Shown: piece by piece, positions 1 to 6,239 of the stretch
Layout of the letters: every line of letters starts with the position of its first letter
Numbering within the stretch: position 1 is the stretch's first letter
Source of the DNA: CAZRUA01 sp964603125
GTDB lineage: Bacteria > Bacteroidota > Bacteroidia > B-17B0 > Aurantibacillaceae
Length of the DNA: 26,638 bases
NCBI GenBank assembly: GCA_964603125.1
Contig: CAZRUA010000047.1
Span: 1 to 26,638 of the forward strand
Reading direction: 5' to 3'
Position numbers and translations under genes: made by a program
The notes under the pieces: generated by a model
The model's database searches: none
What the model saw: only the letters and a program-made list of their open reading frames with translations
What the model was told of the DNA's origin: nothing

Positions 1-330
1 AATGATGAATTCATCATTTTCCCTAAGTTAAAAGATTTGTATAATAAAAAAGATTACGGAATGTATGCGGATAAAGATGGTAAACTACATATTTCATTTG
101 TAGCTACAAACCATACAACTGGAGGTAATAGTGGAAGTCCAGTATTAAATGCATACGGACAATTAATAGGAACAAACTATGACCGCGTATGGGAAGGCAC
201 AATGAGTGATATAATGTACAACCCTGAAATATGCCGCAACATTACACTAGACATTCGATACACTTTATTTGTTATTGACAAGTACGCAGGTGCAGGCTAT
301 TTAATAAACGAAATGAAAATTGTAAAATAA
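1..330 (+). CDS. S46 family dipeptidyl-peptidase (DPP11-like), C-terminal fragment
   Basis: The reading frame is open from base 1, so this is the 3' end of a gene whose start lies outside the window; about 109 residues are present of a family that is normally about 700 long. The fragment carries the catalytic serine region GGNSGSPVLNA (Ser codon at 130-132) and the conserved S46 C-terminus (DIRY..FVIDKYAGAGYLINEM). Eighteen residues after the catalytic Ser is an Arg (codon 184-186, in NYDRVWEG). In Porphyromonas DPP11 the Arg at this spacing (Ser655/Arg673) sets specificity for Asp/Glu at P1, whereas DPP7 has Gly there. I infer an acidic-residue-specific dipeptidyl-peptidase acting in the periplasm on oligopeptides. 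The His and Asp of the triad and the signal peptide are outside the window. A glycosyltransferase follows 11 nt downstream on the same strand. Confidence 0.9.
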   Translation, partial: NDEFIIFPKLKDLYNKKDYGMYADKDGKLHISFVATNHTTGGNSGSPVLNAYGQLIGTNYDRVWEGTMSDIMYNPEICRNITLDIRYTLFVIDKYAGAGYLINEMKIVK

Positions 331-341
331 TAAAACTCTAA

Positions 342-1460
342 TTGAGTAAATCGGTAAACATAATTTCTTTCGACGTTCCATTCCCTGCCAACTATGGCGG
401 TGTAATTGACGTTTTTTATAAGTTGAAATGTTTGCATGAACAAGGTGTTAAAATTATATTGCACTGTTTTGAGTACGGGAGAGGAAAACAACCGGAATTG
501 GAGAAGTATTGCGAACAGGTATTTTACTACAAACGAAATACAAACTTTGCTCAGCAATTAAGTGCAATGCCATACATTGTAATTTCTCGAACAAATAACG
601 ATTTATTAAGAAACCTTCTCAAAAACAATTATCCAATTCTTTTTGAAGGATTACACACATGTTTTTTAATGAATCACCCTAAATTAAAATCAAGGCTCAA
701 AATTTACCGCGAAAGTAATATAGAACATGAATATTATAGAGCTTTAGCAAAGGCTGAAAAAAAATTAATAAAACGTATTTATTTTAATATTGAAGCAAAA
801 CGTTTGGAATGGTTTGAACACATTTTAAATTTTGCGGATATTATACTACCTGTATCATTAAAGGACGAAGAGTATTTAAAAAATAAATATACAAAAGCTA
901 AAACGTTTTATATTCCAAGTTTCCATGCAAATAATGAATTTCATTGTAAAACTGGTAAAGGTGATTACATTTTATACCACGGAAATTTAATGGTTGCAGA
1001 AAACATACTAGCTGCTGAATATCTAATTGAAAATATTTTTAGCAAACTCGAAATTCCTTGTAAAATTGCCGGTTTAAAACCAAGCAACTTGTTAAAACAA
1101 AAAATTGCTTCTCATAAAAACATTGAATTAATAGCTAATCCAAGCAACCAAGAATTAAGTTCATTAATACAAAATGCACATATAAATATACTTTATACCG
1201 ACCAAGCCACGGGCCTAAAATTAAAGTTATTAAACGTACTTTACGAAGGAAGATTTTGTATTTGTAATGACAAAATGCTTGCAGGAACTTCAATTGATGA
1301 ATTATGTGTTATATCAAACAATTCAAATGAGAGCATCAATCACATAAATGAATTAATGAAATTGGAATTTACTTCGAACGAAATTGAAAGAAGAAAACTG
1401 GTTTTAGAAAATAATTTTTCTAACCAGCAAAAAACCGCTAAACTGATTGAGTTGTTATAA
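342..1460 (+). CDS. Glycosyltransferase, GT4-like (GT-B fold)
   Basis: A 372-residue cytoplasmic protein with no signal peptide. The N-terminus (NIISFDVPFPANYGGVIDVFYKLKCL, residues about 5-30) is the first Rossmann strand and Gly-rich loop of GT-B enzymes, where the acceptor side sits. The C-terminal half has ILYHGNL (about residue 205), followed by the nucleotide-sugar region IAGLKPS and GLKLKLLNVLYEGRFCICND (about residues 285-305), which resembles the GT4 donor-binding segment. The probable role is sugar transfer in surface polysaccharide or glycoprotein synthesis; the sugar and acceptor cannot be read from the sequence. The start is TTG at 342, 11 nt after the upstream peptidase stop, because no ATG fits before the conserved N-terminus. 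The two genes are probably co-transcribed. The 3' end is tail-to-tail with the DUF4199 gene, with only 3 nt between the stops. Confidence 0.8.
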   Translation: MSKSVNIISFDVPFPANYGGVIDVFYKLKCLHEQGVKIILHCFEYGRGKQPELEKYCEQVFYYKRNTNFAQQLSAMPYIVISRTNNDLLRNLLKNNYPILFEGLHTCFLMNHPKLKSRLKIYRESNIEHEYYRALAKAEKKLIKRIYFNIEAKRLEWFEHILNFADIILPVSLKDEEYLKNKYTKAKTFYIPSFHANNEFHCKTGKGDYILYHGNLMVAENILAAEYLIENIFSKLEIPCKIAGLKPSNLLKQKIASHKNIELIANPSNQELSSLIQNAHINILYTDQATGLKLKLLNVLYEGRFCICNDKMLAGTSIDELCVISNNSNESINHINELMKLEFTSNEIERRKLVLENNFSNQQKTAKLIELL

Positions 1461-1463
1461 AAA

Positions 1464-2024
1464 TTACCATTTCTTTACGAAGATTGCTCCTAAAAAAGAA
1501 CTAATCAAACCGTAAAACACAAAACCAAAAACAACACTAGTAATTTCAGCAAAAAGAGTTACAGATTCAGCAGTTTGGCTTTTCATAACAGCCTTTACCG
1601 CAGCTATAGTAGAAGCATCATTTTTAGCTACTGCATTGCCTAAACTAACCATTTTACCATGAATTAACATATCAGATAAATCTTTGCTTGGCATCTGCTC
1701 TATTCCACCTTTTATGTACTCGATTTTAAACTCACGTAATCCATTATAAAAAAGAAATACTTTCAAACCAATAATTACTATAGTTGACATGAAAATAAAA
1801 TTCATACCTACTCTAACAGCTGTTTTTCCTGAAATATTTCCTTGATAATCGGAAGATCGAACATAAAATAAAAACACAATAATAACTGGCATTACAGCAA
1901 ATAGCCCCATCATATACGTTTTATCATACGAATAAGGGAACTTACCATAAAAAGATAATCCAGTAATTATTGCAAATAAAATTCCGAATAATGTACCAAA
2001 AATTAAAGCCTTCTTATTTATCAT
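1464..2024 (-). CDS. DUF4199-type integral membrane protein
   Basis: A 186-residue protein with four predicted membrane spans at about residues 7-26, 38-55, 69-93 and 154-183, and a soluble stretch of about 60 residues between spans 3 and 4. Length, the four-span layout and the small first hairpin match the Bacteroidetes family DUF4199, whose function is unknown. The start codon lies 1 nt beyond the rho stop (ATG at 2022-2024, rho stop at 2026-2028), so the two genes are almost certainly on one transcript, with rho first. The family assignment comes from recalled pattern and topology, not a search. Confidence 0.72.
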   Translation of the reverse strand: MINKKALIFGTLFGILFAIITGLSFYGKFPYSYDKTYMMGLFAVMPVIIVFLFYVRSSDYQGNISGKTAVRVGMNFIFMSTIVIIGLKVFLFYNGLREFKIEYIKGGIEQMPSKDLSDMLIHGKMVSLGNAVAKNDASTIAAVKAVMKSQTAESVTLFAEITSVVFGFVFYGLISSFLGAIFVKKW

Positions 2025-2025
2025 A

Positions 2026-3729
2026 TTATCCGTTCATGCTAATTAAAAACTCCTCATTAGTTTGTGTATTGCGCATTCTATCTCGCACAAACTCCATCGC
2101 TTCAACTGGGGTCATATCTGCTAAGTGATTTCTTAACACCCAAATACGTTGTAAGCTAGTTTTATCAATCATCAAATCATCTCTTCGCGTAGATGAAGCT
2201 GTAATATCAATTGCAGGATAAATTCGCTTGTTTGCCAATTTTCTATCCAACTGCATTTCCATATTACCAGTACCTTTGAACTCTTCAAAAATAACCTCGT
2301 CCATTTTTGAACCTGTATCAATTAAAGCTGTAGCTAATATAGTTAACGAACCACCATCTTCAATTTTACGAGCAGCACCAAAGAAACGTTTTGGTTTATG
2401 TAACGCATTTGCATCAACACCTCCTGTTAAAACCTTACCAGAAGCTGGAGATACTGTATTGTAAGCACGGGCTAAACGTGTAATCGAATCTAACAAAATA
2501 ACAACATCATGTCCACATTCTACCAAACGTTTTGCCTTTTCTAAAACTATATTTGCAATTTTAACATGTTTCTCTGCAGGCTCATCAAATGTAGAAGATA
2601 CAACTTCAGCTTTAACACTGCGAGCCATATCTGTAACCTCCTCTGGACGCTCATCAATCAACAACACAATTAAATATACTTCAGGATGATTAAAAGCAAT
2701 TGCATTAGCAACTTCTTTTAACAACATTGTTTTACCAGTTTTTGGTTGAGCTACAATTAAACCTCGTTGGCCTTTTCCAATAGGACAAAACATTTCCATT
2801 ACCCTTGTAGATAATGATTGTTGTGGGTGACCTGTTAACTTTAATTTCTCATCTGGAAATAATGGAGTTAAATAATCAAAAGGAACTCTATCACGAACCC
2901 AAGCAGGTTCACGACCATTTATTTTATCTACTTTAATTAAAGGAAAATATTTTTCACCTTCGCGTGGCGGACGAATTGTACCTAATGTAGTATCACCTGT
3001 TTTTAAACCAAAAAGTTTAATTTGGGATTGAGACACATAAACATCATCAGGCGAGTTTAAATAATTGTAATCGCTTGAACGCAAGAAACCATAACCATCA
3101 GGCATAATTTCCAAAACACCTTCAGCTTGAATAATACCATCGAAATTGTACAAATCCTCTACTTTCGGCTTTTGATGATTTGGGTTTTGATTTTGATGTT
3201 TAGGGTGGTTGTGTTGTGGTTTTTGAAAACCTTGTGGTCGTTGATTTTGCTGTTTTACTTCACCAGAATTAGTTTCATTATTGTTTGATTGAGTTACTGG
3301 TGTTTCAAAATTATCAGGAGGAATAGTATCCGTACTTTTTTCGGTAGTTTCTGTTACAGTAGATTCTTCATTAACAATTGGATGAACAATCACTTCCTCC
3401 TCCTCTACTTTATGAACTTCCATTTTTGTATCTTCAACATCAATAGGATCCAACTTTACTTTACGTGGACGCTTTTGAGCTCCGTCTCTAACTTGTTTAA
3501 CTTCTGCAGAACTTTCCGCTTTAGGCTCAGCTTTAGTATTAACCTTTTCTTGCCCTTTGCTATCCATCTCAGCTTTAACTTTATTTGCTAAATCTGGGTT
3601 TGCCATTTGAGCATCAACAATTGCTAAAACTAAATCTTGCTTTTTACCTTCAGGTTTTAGAGATAATTTTTTTGCAATTTCTTTTAAATCCGCAAGGCTT
3701 TTTGCGTTTAAATCAAGTACGTGGAACAT
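2026..3729 (-). CDS. rho: Transcription termination factor Rho with long low-complexity insert
   Basis: Hexameric RNA-dependent ATPase/helicase that ends transcription in the cytoplasm. Domains in order: Rho_N helical domain (residues about 6-40, LNAKSLADLKEIAKKLSL); a charged then Q/N/P/H-rich low-complexity stretch (about 50-190); the primary RNA-binding cold-shock-like domain (about 200-275, GVLEIMPDGYGFLRS...DDVYVSQSQIK); and the RecA-like ATPase with Walker A QPKTGKT (about 326-332), Walker B VVILLDSITRLARAYN (about 406-420) and the secondary-site/R-loop region GSKMDEVIFEEFKGTGNMEMQLDR (about 470-495). At 567 residues it is about 150 longer than E. coli Rho, and the excess is the low-complexity stretch, as in other Bacteroidetes. 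The ATG at 3727-3729 is followed directly by the Rho_N fold. A 165-nt gap separates it from the upstream hypothetical gene; I found only imperfect -7-like motifs there (3849-3864). Confidence 0.98.
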   Translation of the reverse strand: MFHVLDLNAKSLADLKEIAKKLSLKPEGKKQDLVLAIVDAQMANPDLANKVKAEMDSKGQEKVNTKAEPKAESSAEVKQVRDGAQKRPRKVKLDPIDVEDTKMEVHKVEEEEVIVHPIVNEESTVTETTEKSTDTIPPDNFETPVTQSNNNETNSGEVKQQNQRPQGFQKPQHNHPKHQNQNPNHQKPKVEDLYNFDGIIQAEGVLEIMPDGYGFLRSSDYNYLNSPDDVYVSQSQIKLFGLKTGDTTLGTIRPPREGEKYFPLIKVDKINGREPAWVRDRVPFDYLTPLFPDEKLKLTGHPQQSLSTRVMEMFCPIGKGQRGLIVAQPKTGKTMLLKEVANAIAFNHPEVYLIVLLIDERPEEVTDMARSVKAEVVSSTFDEPAEKHVKIANIVLEKAKRLVECGHDVVILLDSITRLARAYNTVSPASGKVLTGGVDANALHKPKRFFGAARKIEDGGSLTILATALIDTGSKMDEVIFEEFKGTGNMEMQLDRKLANKRIYPAIDITASSTRRDDLMIDKTSLQRIWVLRNHLADMTPVEAMEFVRDRMRNTQTNEEFLISMNG

Positions 3730-3894
3730 GAATGTTTTTGGATTTTAATCTTTAATTAGAATATATCAAACTATTGTTTAATCGAATTTGTTTTGAAATA
3801 ATTTTTGAGATTTTATAGCTACAGAAGAGCGGCTATTAAAATGATAGGCAAATATGCAAATTATATTTGTATTAAAAAATTTTTTGTGGGTTTT

Positions 3895-4461
3895 TTAGCC
3901 TAAACGCTTATTTATGACCTTTAAAACGTTTCCGAATAATTGCCCAGGGCTAAACTTACGCCATTCAAACTCATCCAACTCACCTCCAGAAACGAAGTAA
4001 TAATCTAAGCCGGCATGCTGAAACTCACGTAAAACGTGCTCTCTGAAATTTAAAAAAGCAATCCATCCATCTTCCACATCGTTAAACCACTCTTCATAAT
4101 AAGAATCATCACTTGAATGAAAATTTAATACATTCTCACCAATTAAGATATACTTGTTAATACCAAAATAACTCATTTCATCAACAATATCACGCTTTAA
4201 CAACATAATATCATTTGTTATCGCATCATTCCACTCTCCAATTAGTTCAATAACACAATATTTTTCATCATAATCAACAAACAAAATCTTAATAAACAAT
4301 GTTTCACTTCCCATATCATCCCATTGAGGATGAATAAAAAAATTATAAATCTTATTTGAATACTCAAATTCACTATACTCCCTTCCATAAAATGGTGAAT
4401 CCTCATCCTCACTTGCTATGTAAAGATGACGCCAATTATAGTATGGTTCAATTTGATGCAT
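3895..4461 (-). CDS. Conserved-looking hypothetical protein, acidic and aromatic-rich
   Basis: I do not recognise this 188-residue protein. It has no signal peptide and no obvious membrane span, so it is probably cytoplasmic. It is rich in Asp, Glu, Tyr, Trp and Phe (for example SEDEDSPFYGREYSEFEYSN and DDSYYEEWFNDVEDGW), with an alternating hydrophobic/charged pattern that suggests a compact alpha/beta fold rather than disorder. It is encoded upstream of rho on the same strand and is divergent from the O-antigen-ligase-like gene, with only 42 bp between the two starts. The ATG at 4459-4461 is preceded by a -7-like element on the minus strand at 4478-4485. Codon use looks like that of its neighbours. 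No function is proposed. Confidence 0.8.
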   Translation of the reverse strand: MHQIEPYYNWRHLYIASEDEDSPFYGREYSEFEYSNKIYNFFIHPQWDDMGSETLFIKILFVDYDEKYCVIELIGEWNDAITNDIMLLKRDIVDEMSYFGINKYILIGENVLNFHSSDDSYYEEWFNDVEDGWIAFLNFREHVLREFQHAGLDYYFVSGGELDEFEWRKFSPGQLFGNVLKVINKRLG

Positions 4462-4477
4462 TTAATTTATTAATTTA

Positions 4478-4485
4478 CAAAATTA
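4478..4485 (-). promoter_or_regulatory. Bacteroidetes -7 element for the 3895-4461 gene
   Basis: Read on the minus strand this is TAATTTTG, an exact match to TAnnTTTG, ending 16 nt before the ATG. I see no TTG at the -33 position. It overlaps a 17-bp palindrome, TTAATTT-ACA-AAATTAA (4470-4486), which could be an operator, but in such A/T-rich DNA it may be chance. Confidence 0.4.
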
Positions 4486-4503
4486 AGAAGTATTTTTACC
4501 ATT

Positions 4504-5721
4504 ATGTTTAAATGTTTTAGTGGAAATAAAGAAAGTTTTTACTACAAAGCTAGTCAAGTTTTGCTTTTAATTTTAGCTTTTGGTCTATCATTTAAATATT
4601 TTGTTTCTCCATTAATTGCTGTATATGCCTTAATGTGGATACTAGCAGGTTCATTTCGCAATTCAATTGTTTTCATAAATAACTTAAAGACAATTATTAT
4701 TTGCTGGAGTTTTTACTTACTCCATATAATCGCTCTTGCTTACACAGATAATCTTAATGATGGCTTAAAAAACCTAGAAGTTAAACTAAGTTTACTTTTA
4801 TTTCCATTACTATTTAGCTTTGAAGAGATAGGGAAAGAAAAAACAAAGAAAATAGTTTCAGTTTTTATTCTTGGTTTAGTTTGGCATGGAATTATTCTAA
4901 TTGCCCGAGCTATTTATAGATACTTTGCGATAAAAACAAGTTCAGTATTTTTTTACGAAGATTTTTCACCTTGGTTGCACCCTAGCTACTATAGCATGTA
5001 TATAAGTTTTGCTTGCGTGCTAACATACTTTTTAAGTGATTTAAGCAAACAAATTAAAATAAGTATATACACATTACTCACTGTTATTCTTGTTTTATTA
5101 TCATCGAAAATGGGTTTTATAGTTCATTTACTAACGGCTTCCCTCCTATTGATTCATCATTTAAAAACCAAATACAATTTAAAAATTGTTATAGCCACGA
5201 TAAGCACTCTTATTGGCTTAGTAATAGGAAGCTACTTTATTGCACCCAGTTATTACGCTAGATTTACCAATTTATTCAACACAGTTTCCATTGATAAAAT
5301 TGATAAAACTAGTAAAGAAAGTTCGGCAGCTCGAATGATGTCTTGGGACGCGGCAAACAAGCTTGTGAAAGAAAAACCTATTCAAGGTTATTCGCCCGGA
5401 GATGCGAATGATGAACTTTTAAAAAAGTATGAAGAGCTTGGTTATACAGGTATTTTGGAAGGTAAATTAAACGCGCATAATCAATATTTTCAAACATTAG
5501 TAGGTTTAGGATTTATCGGACTGTTTGCACTACTCTATTATTTTTTCTTTCTCACTTCAAATGCTATTAAAAATAAGCGGCCCTACTTATTGTTTTTTGT
5601 AATCATTGTAATGCTTCACTTTGCTGTTGAAAGCATGCTGCAAGCTCAAGCAGGAACAATATTTTTTGGCTTTTTCTCTTCATTATTTGTATTTTTACAA
5701 GAAGAAAAACAAACTGTATGA
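4504..5721 (+). CDS. O-antigen ligase/polymerase family membrane protein (Wzy_C-like)
   Basis: A 405-residue polytopic inner-membrane protein with about ten hydrophobic segments and one larger soluble loop (about residues 255-330). The loop ends in LNAHNQYFQTLVGLGF (His about residue 325), the His-Asn signature just before the last spans in the Wzy_C/WaaL family, which transfers or polymerises undecaprenyl-linked glycans at the periplasmic face. The loop also holds ARMMSWDAANKLVKEKPIQGYSPGD, matching the usual R...W..A...I.....PI.G.G.G pattern. I cannot tell whether it is a ligase (WaaL), a polymerase (Wzy) or a protein O-glycosylation ligase. It overlaps the next small gene by 4 nt (ATGA), which implies translational coupling. 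Confidence 0.82.
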   Translation: MFKCFSGNKESFYYKASQVLLLILAFGLSFKYFVSPLIAVYALMWILAGSFRNSIVFINNLKTIIICWSFYLLHIIALAYTDNLNDGLKNLEVKLSLLLFPLLFSFEEIGKEKTKKIVSVFILGLVWHGIILIARAIYRYFAIKTSSVFFYEDFSPWLHPSYYSMYISFACVLTYFLSDLSKQIKISIYTLLTVILVLLSSKMGFIVHLLTASLLLIHHLKTKYNLKIVIATISTLIGLVIGSYFIAPSYYARFTNLFNTVSIDKIDKTSKESSAARMMSWDAANKLVKEKPIQGYSPGDANDELLKKYEELGYTGILEGKLNAHNQYFQTLVGLGFIGLFALLYYFFFLTSNAIKNKRPYLLFFVIIVMLHFAVESMLQAQAGTIFFGFFSSLFVFLQEEKQTV

Positions 5722-5882
5722 GAATTTATGCTGGTTTAATCATAGTAATTGCTTACTTAGCTTGGGTGCTTTATCACTTGATAATAAAGAAAGATTTGAA
5801 AAAAAATCTTGATGGTTTTTATGCCTACACGGCATTTGCTGCAATATGGACAGCAATTTACTTATTCGCCATTCTAAGTTAG
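5718..5882 (+). CDS. Small membrane protein, 54 residues, two predicted spans
   Basis: A short frame that begins with ATG at 5718-5720, overlapping the stop of the ligase-like gene as ATGA. The product has two hydrophobic segments (about residues 4-22, IYAGLIIVIAYLAWVLYHL, and 36-53) separated by a basic/polar hairpin (IIKKDLKKNLDG), so both ends are likely on the same side of the inner membrane. The Lys-rich loop suggests, by positive-inside, that the loop is cytoplasmic. The 4-nt overlap, the clean two-span composition and the 2-nt gap to the next gene support it as a real gene. Its function is unknown; it may be an accessory subunit of its neighbour. Confidence 0.68.
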   Translation: MRIYAGLIIVIAYLAWVLYHLIIKKDLKKNLDGFYAYTAFAAIWTAIYLFAILS

Positions 5883-5884
5883 TA

Positions 5885-6172
5885 TTGAACAAAATCTTTC
5901 ATTACATAAGTGAAATCAGTGCTTGGTTAAAAATCTATTTATCAACAACAATTGCCAGCGCCGTAATTGCCTGTATAATCTACTTCTCATTCTCGAACAC
6001 TATTGGTTTAATCATAGCCATAATTACTCTTTCGCTAGGAATTTTATTGGGAGTTTATCTTGCCTCAAAAATCAATAATAAAGAAGGATGTGCCAACTAC
6101 ATGGGTAAACTACATGAAACTCCAGATTTTGATTTTTCAAGCACAAAAGACAACGAAAATCAGCCAAAATAG
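5885..6172 (+). CDS. Small membrane protein, about 95 residues, two predicted spans
   Basis: An amphipathic N-terminal helix (NKIFHYISEISAWLKIYLS) is followed by two membrane segments (about residues 22-40 and 43-61 from the TTG start, the second being IGLIIAIITLSLGILLGVYLA) and a hydrophilic tail of about 30 residues ending in NENQPK. I chose TTG at 5885, 2 nt after the preceding stop, because it begins exactly at the amphipathic helix. An in-frame ATG at 5846 would add 13 residues (MDSNLLIRHSKLV) that overlap the previous gene out of frame and look unlike a conserved start. The function is unknown. It sits last in the ligase / small protein / small protein run, and a new promoter for paaZ follows. 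Confidence 0.68.
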   Translation: MNKIFHYISEISAWLKIYLSTTIASAVIACIIYFSFSNTIGLIIAIITLSLGILLGVYLASKINNKEGCANYMGKLHETPDFDFSSTKDNENQPK

Positions 6173-6217
6173 CTAAAATCAAACCTCAATTTCCTCTCGA
6201 AAATTAAAGTTTTTTGC

Positions 6218-6225
6218 TACATTTG
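6218..6225 (+). promoter_or_regulatory. Bacteroidetes -7 element of the paaZ transcript
   Basis: TACATTTG matches TAnnTTTG exactly and ends 14 nt before the paaZ ATG. No TTG is present at the expected -33 distance. The implied start site leaves a leader of only about 8-11 nt. Spacing to the ATG is identical to that of the promoter at 26607-26614. Confidence 0.55.
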
Positions 6226-6239
6226 AAAAAAAACTTCAA

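Noticed and set aside
3289..3591. Plus-strand 100-codon frame opposite the low-complexity part of rho
   Set aside because: The Phe/Tyr/Asn-rich translation mirrors the Glu/Lys/Gln-rich codons of rho on the other strand; there is no start context or recognisable protein.
3849..3864. CATATTTG and ATAATTTG on the minus strand as rho promoters
   Set aside because: Each misses the TAnnTTTG consensus, and no TTG is found at -33; too weak to annotate as a site.
3868..3894. A/T stem with an A-run and T-run after the 3895-4461 gene as an intrinsic terminator
   Set aside because: The stem would be only A-T pairs, with no G/C pairs to hold a terminator hairpin.
5846..5884. ATG start at 5846 for the second small membrane protein
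   Set aside because: It would overlap the 54-residue gene by 37 nt and place an unconvincing hydrophilic stretch before the amphipathic helix; TTG at 5885 right after the previous stop is better.
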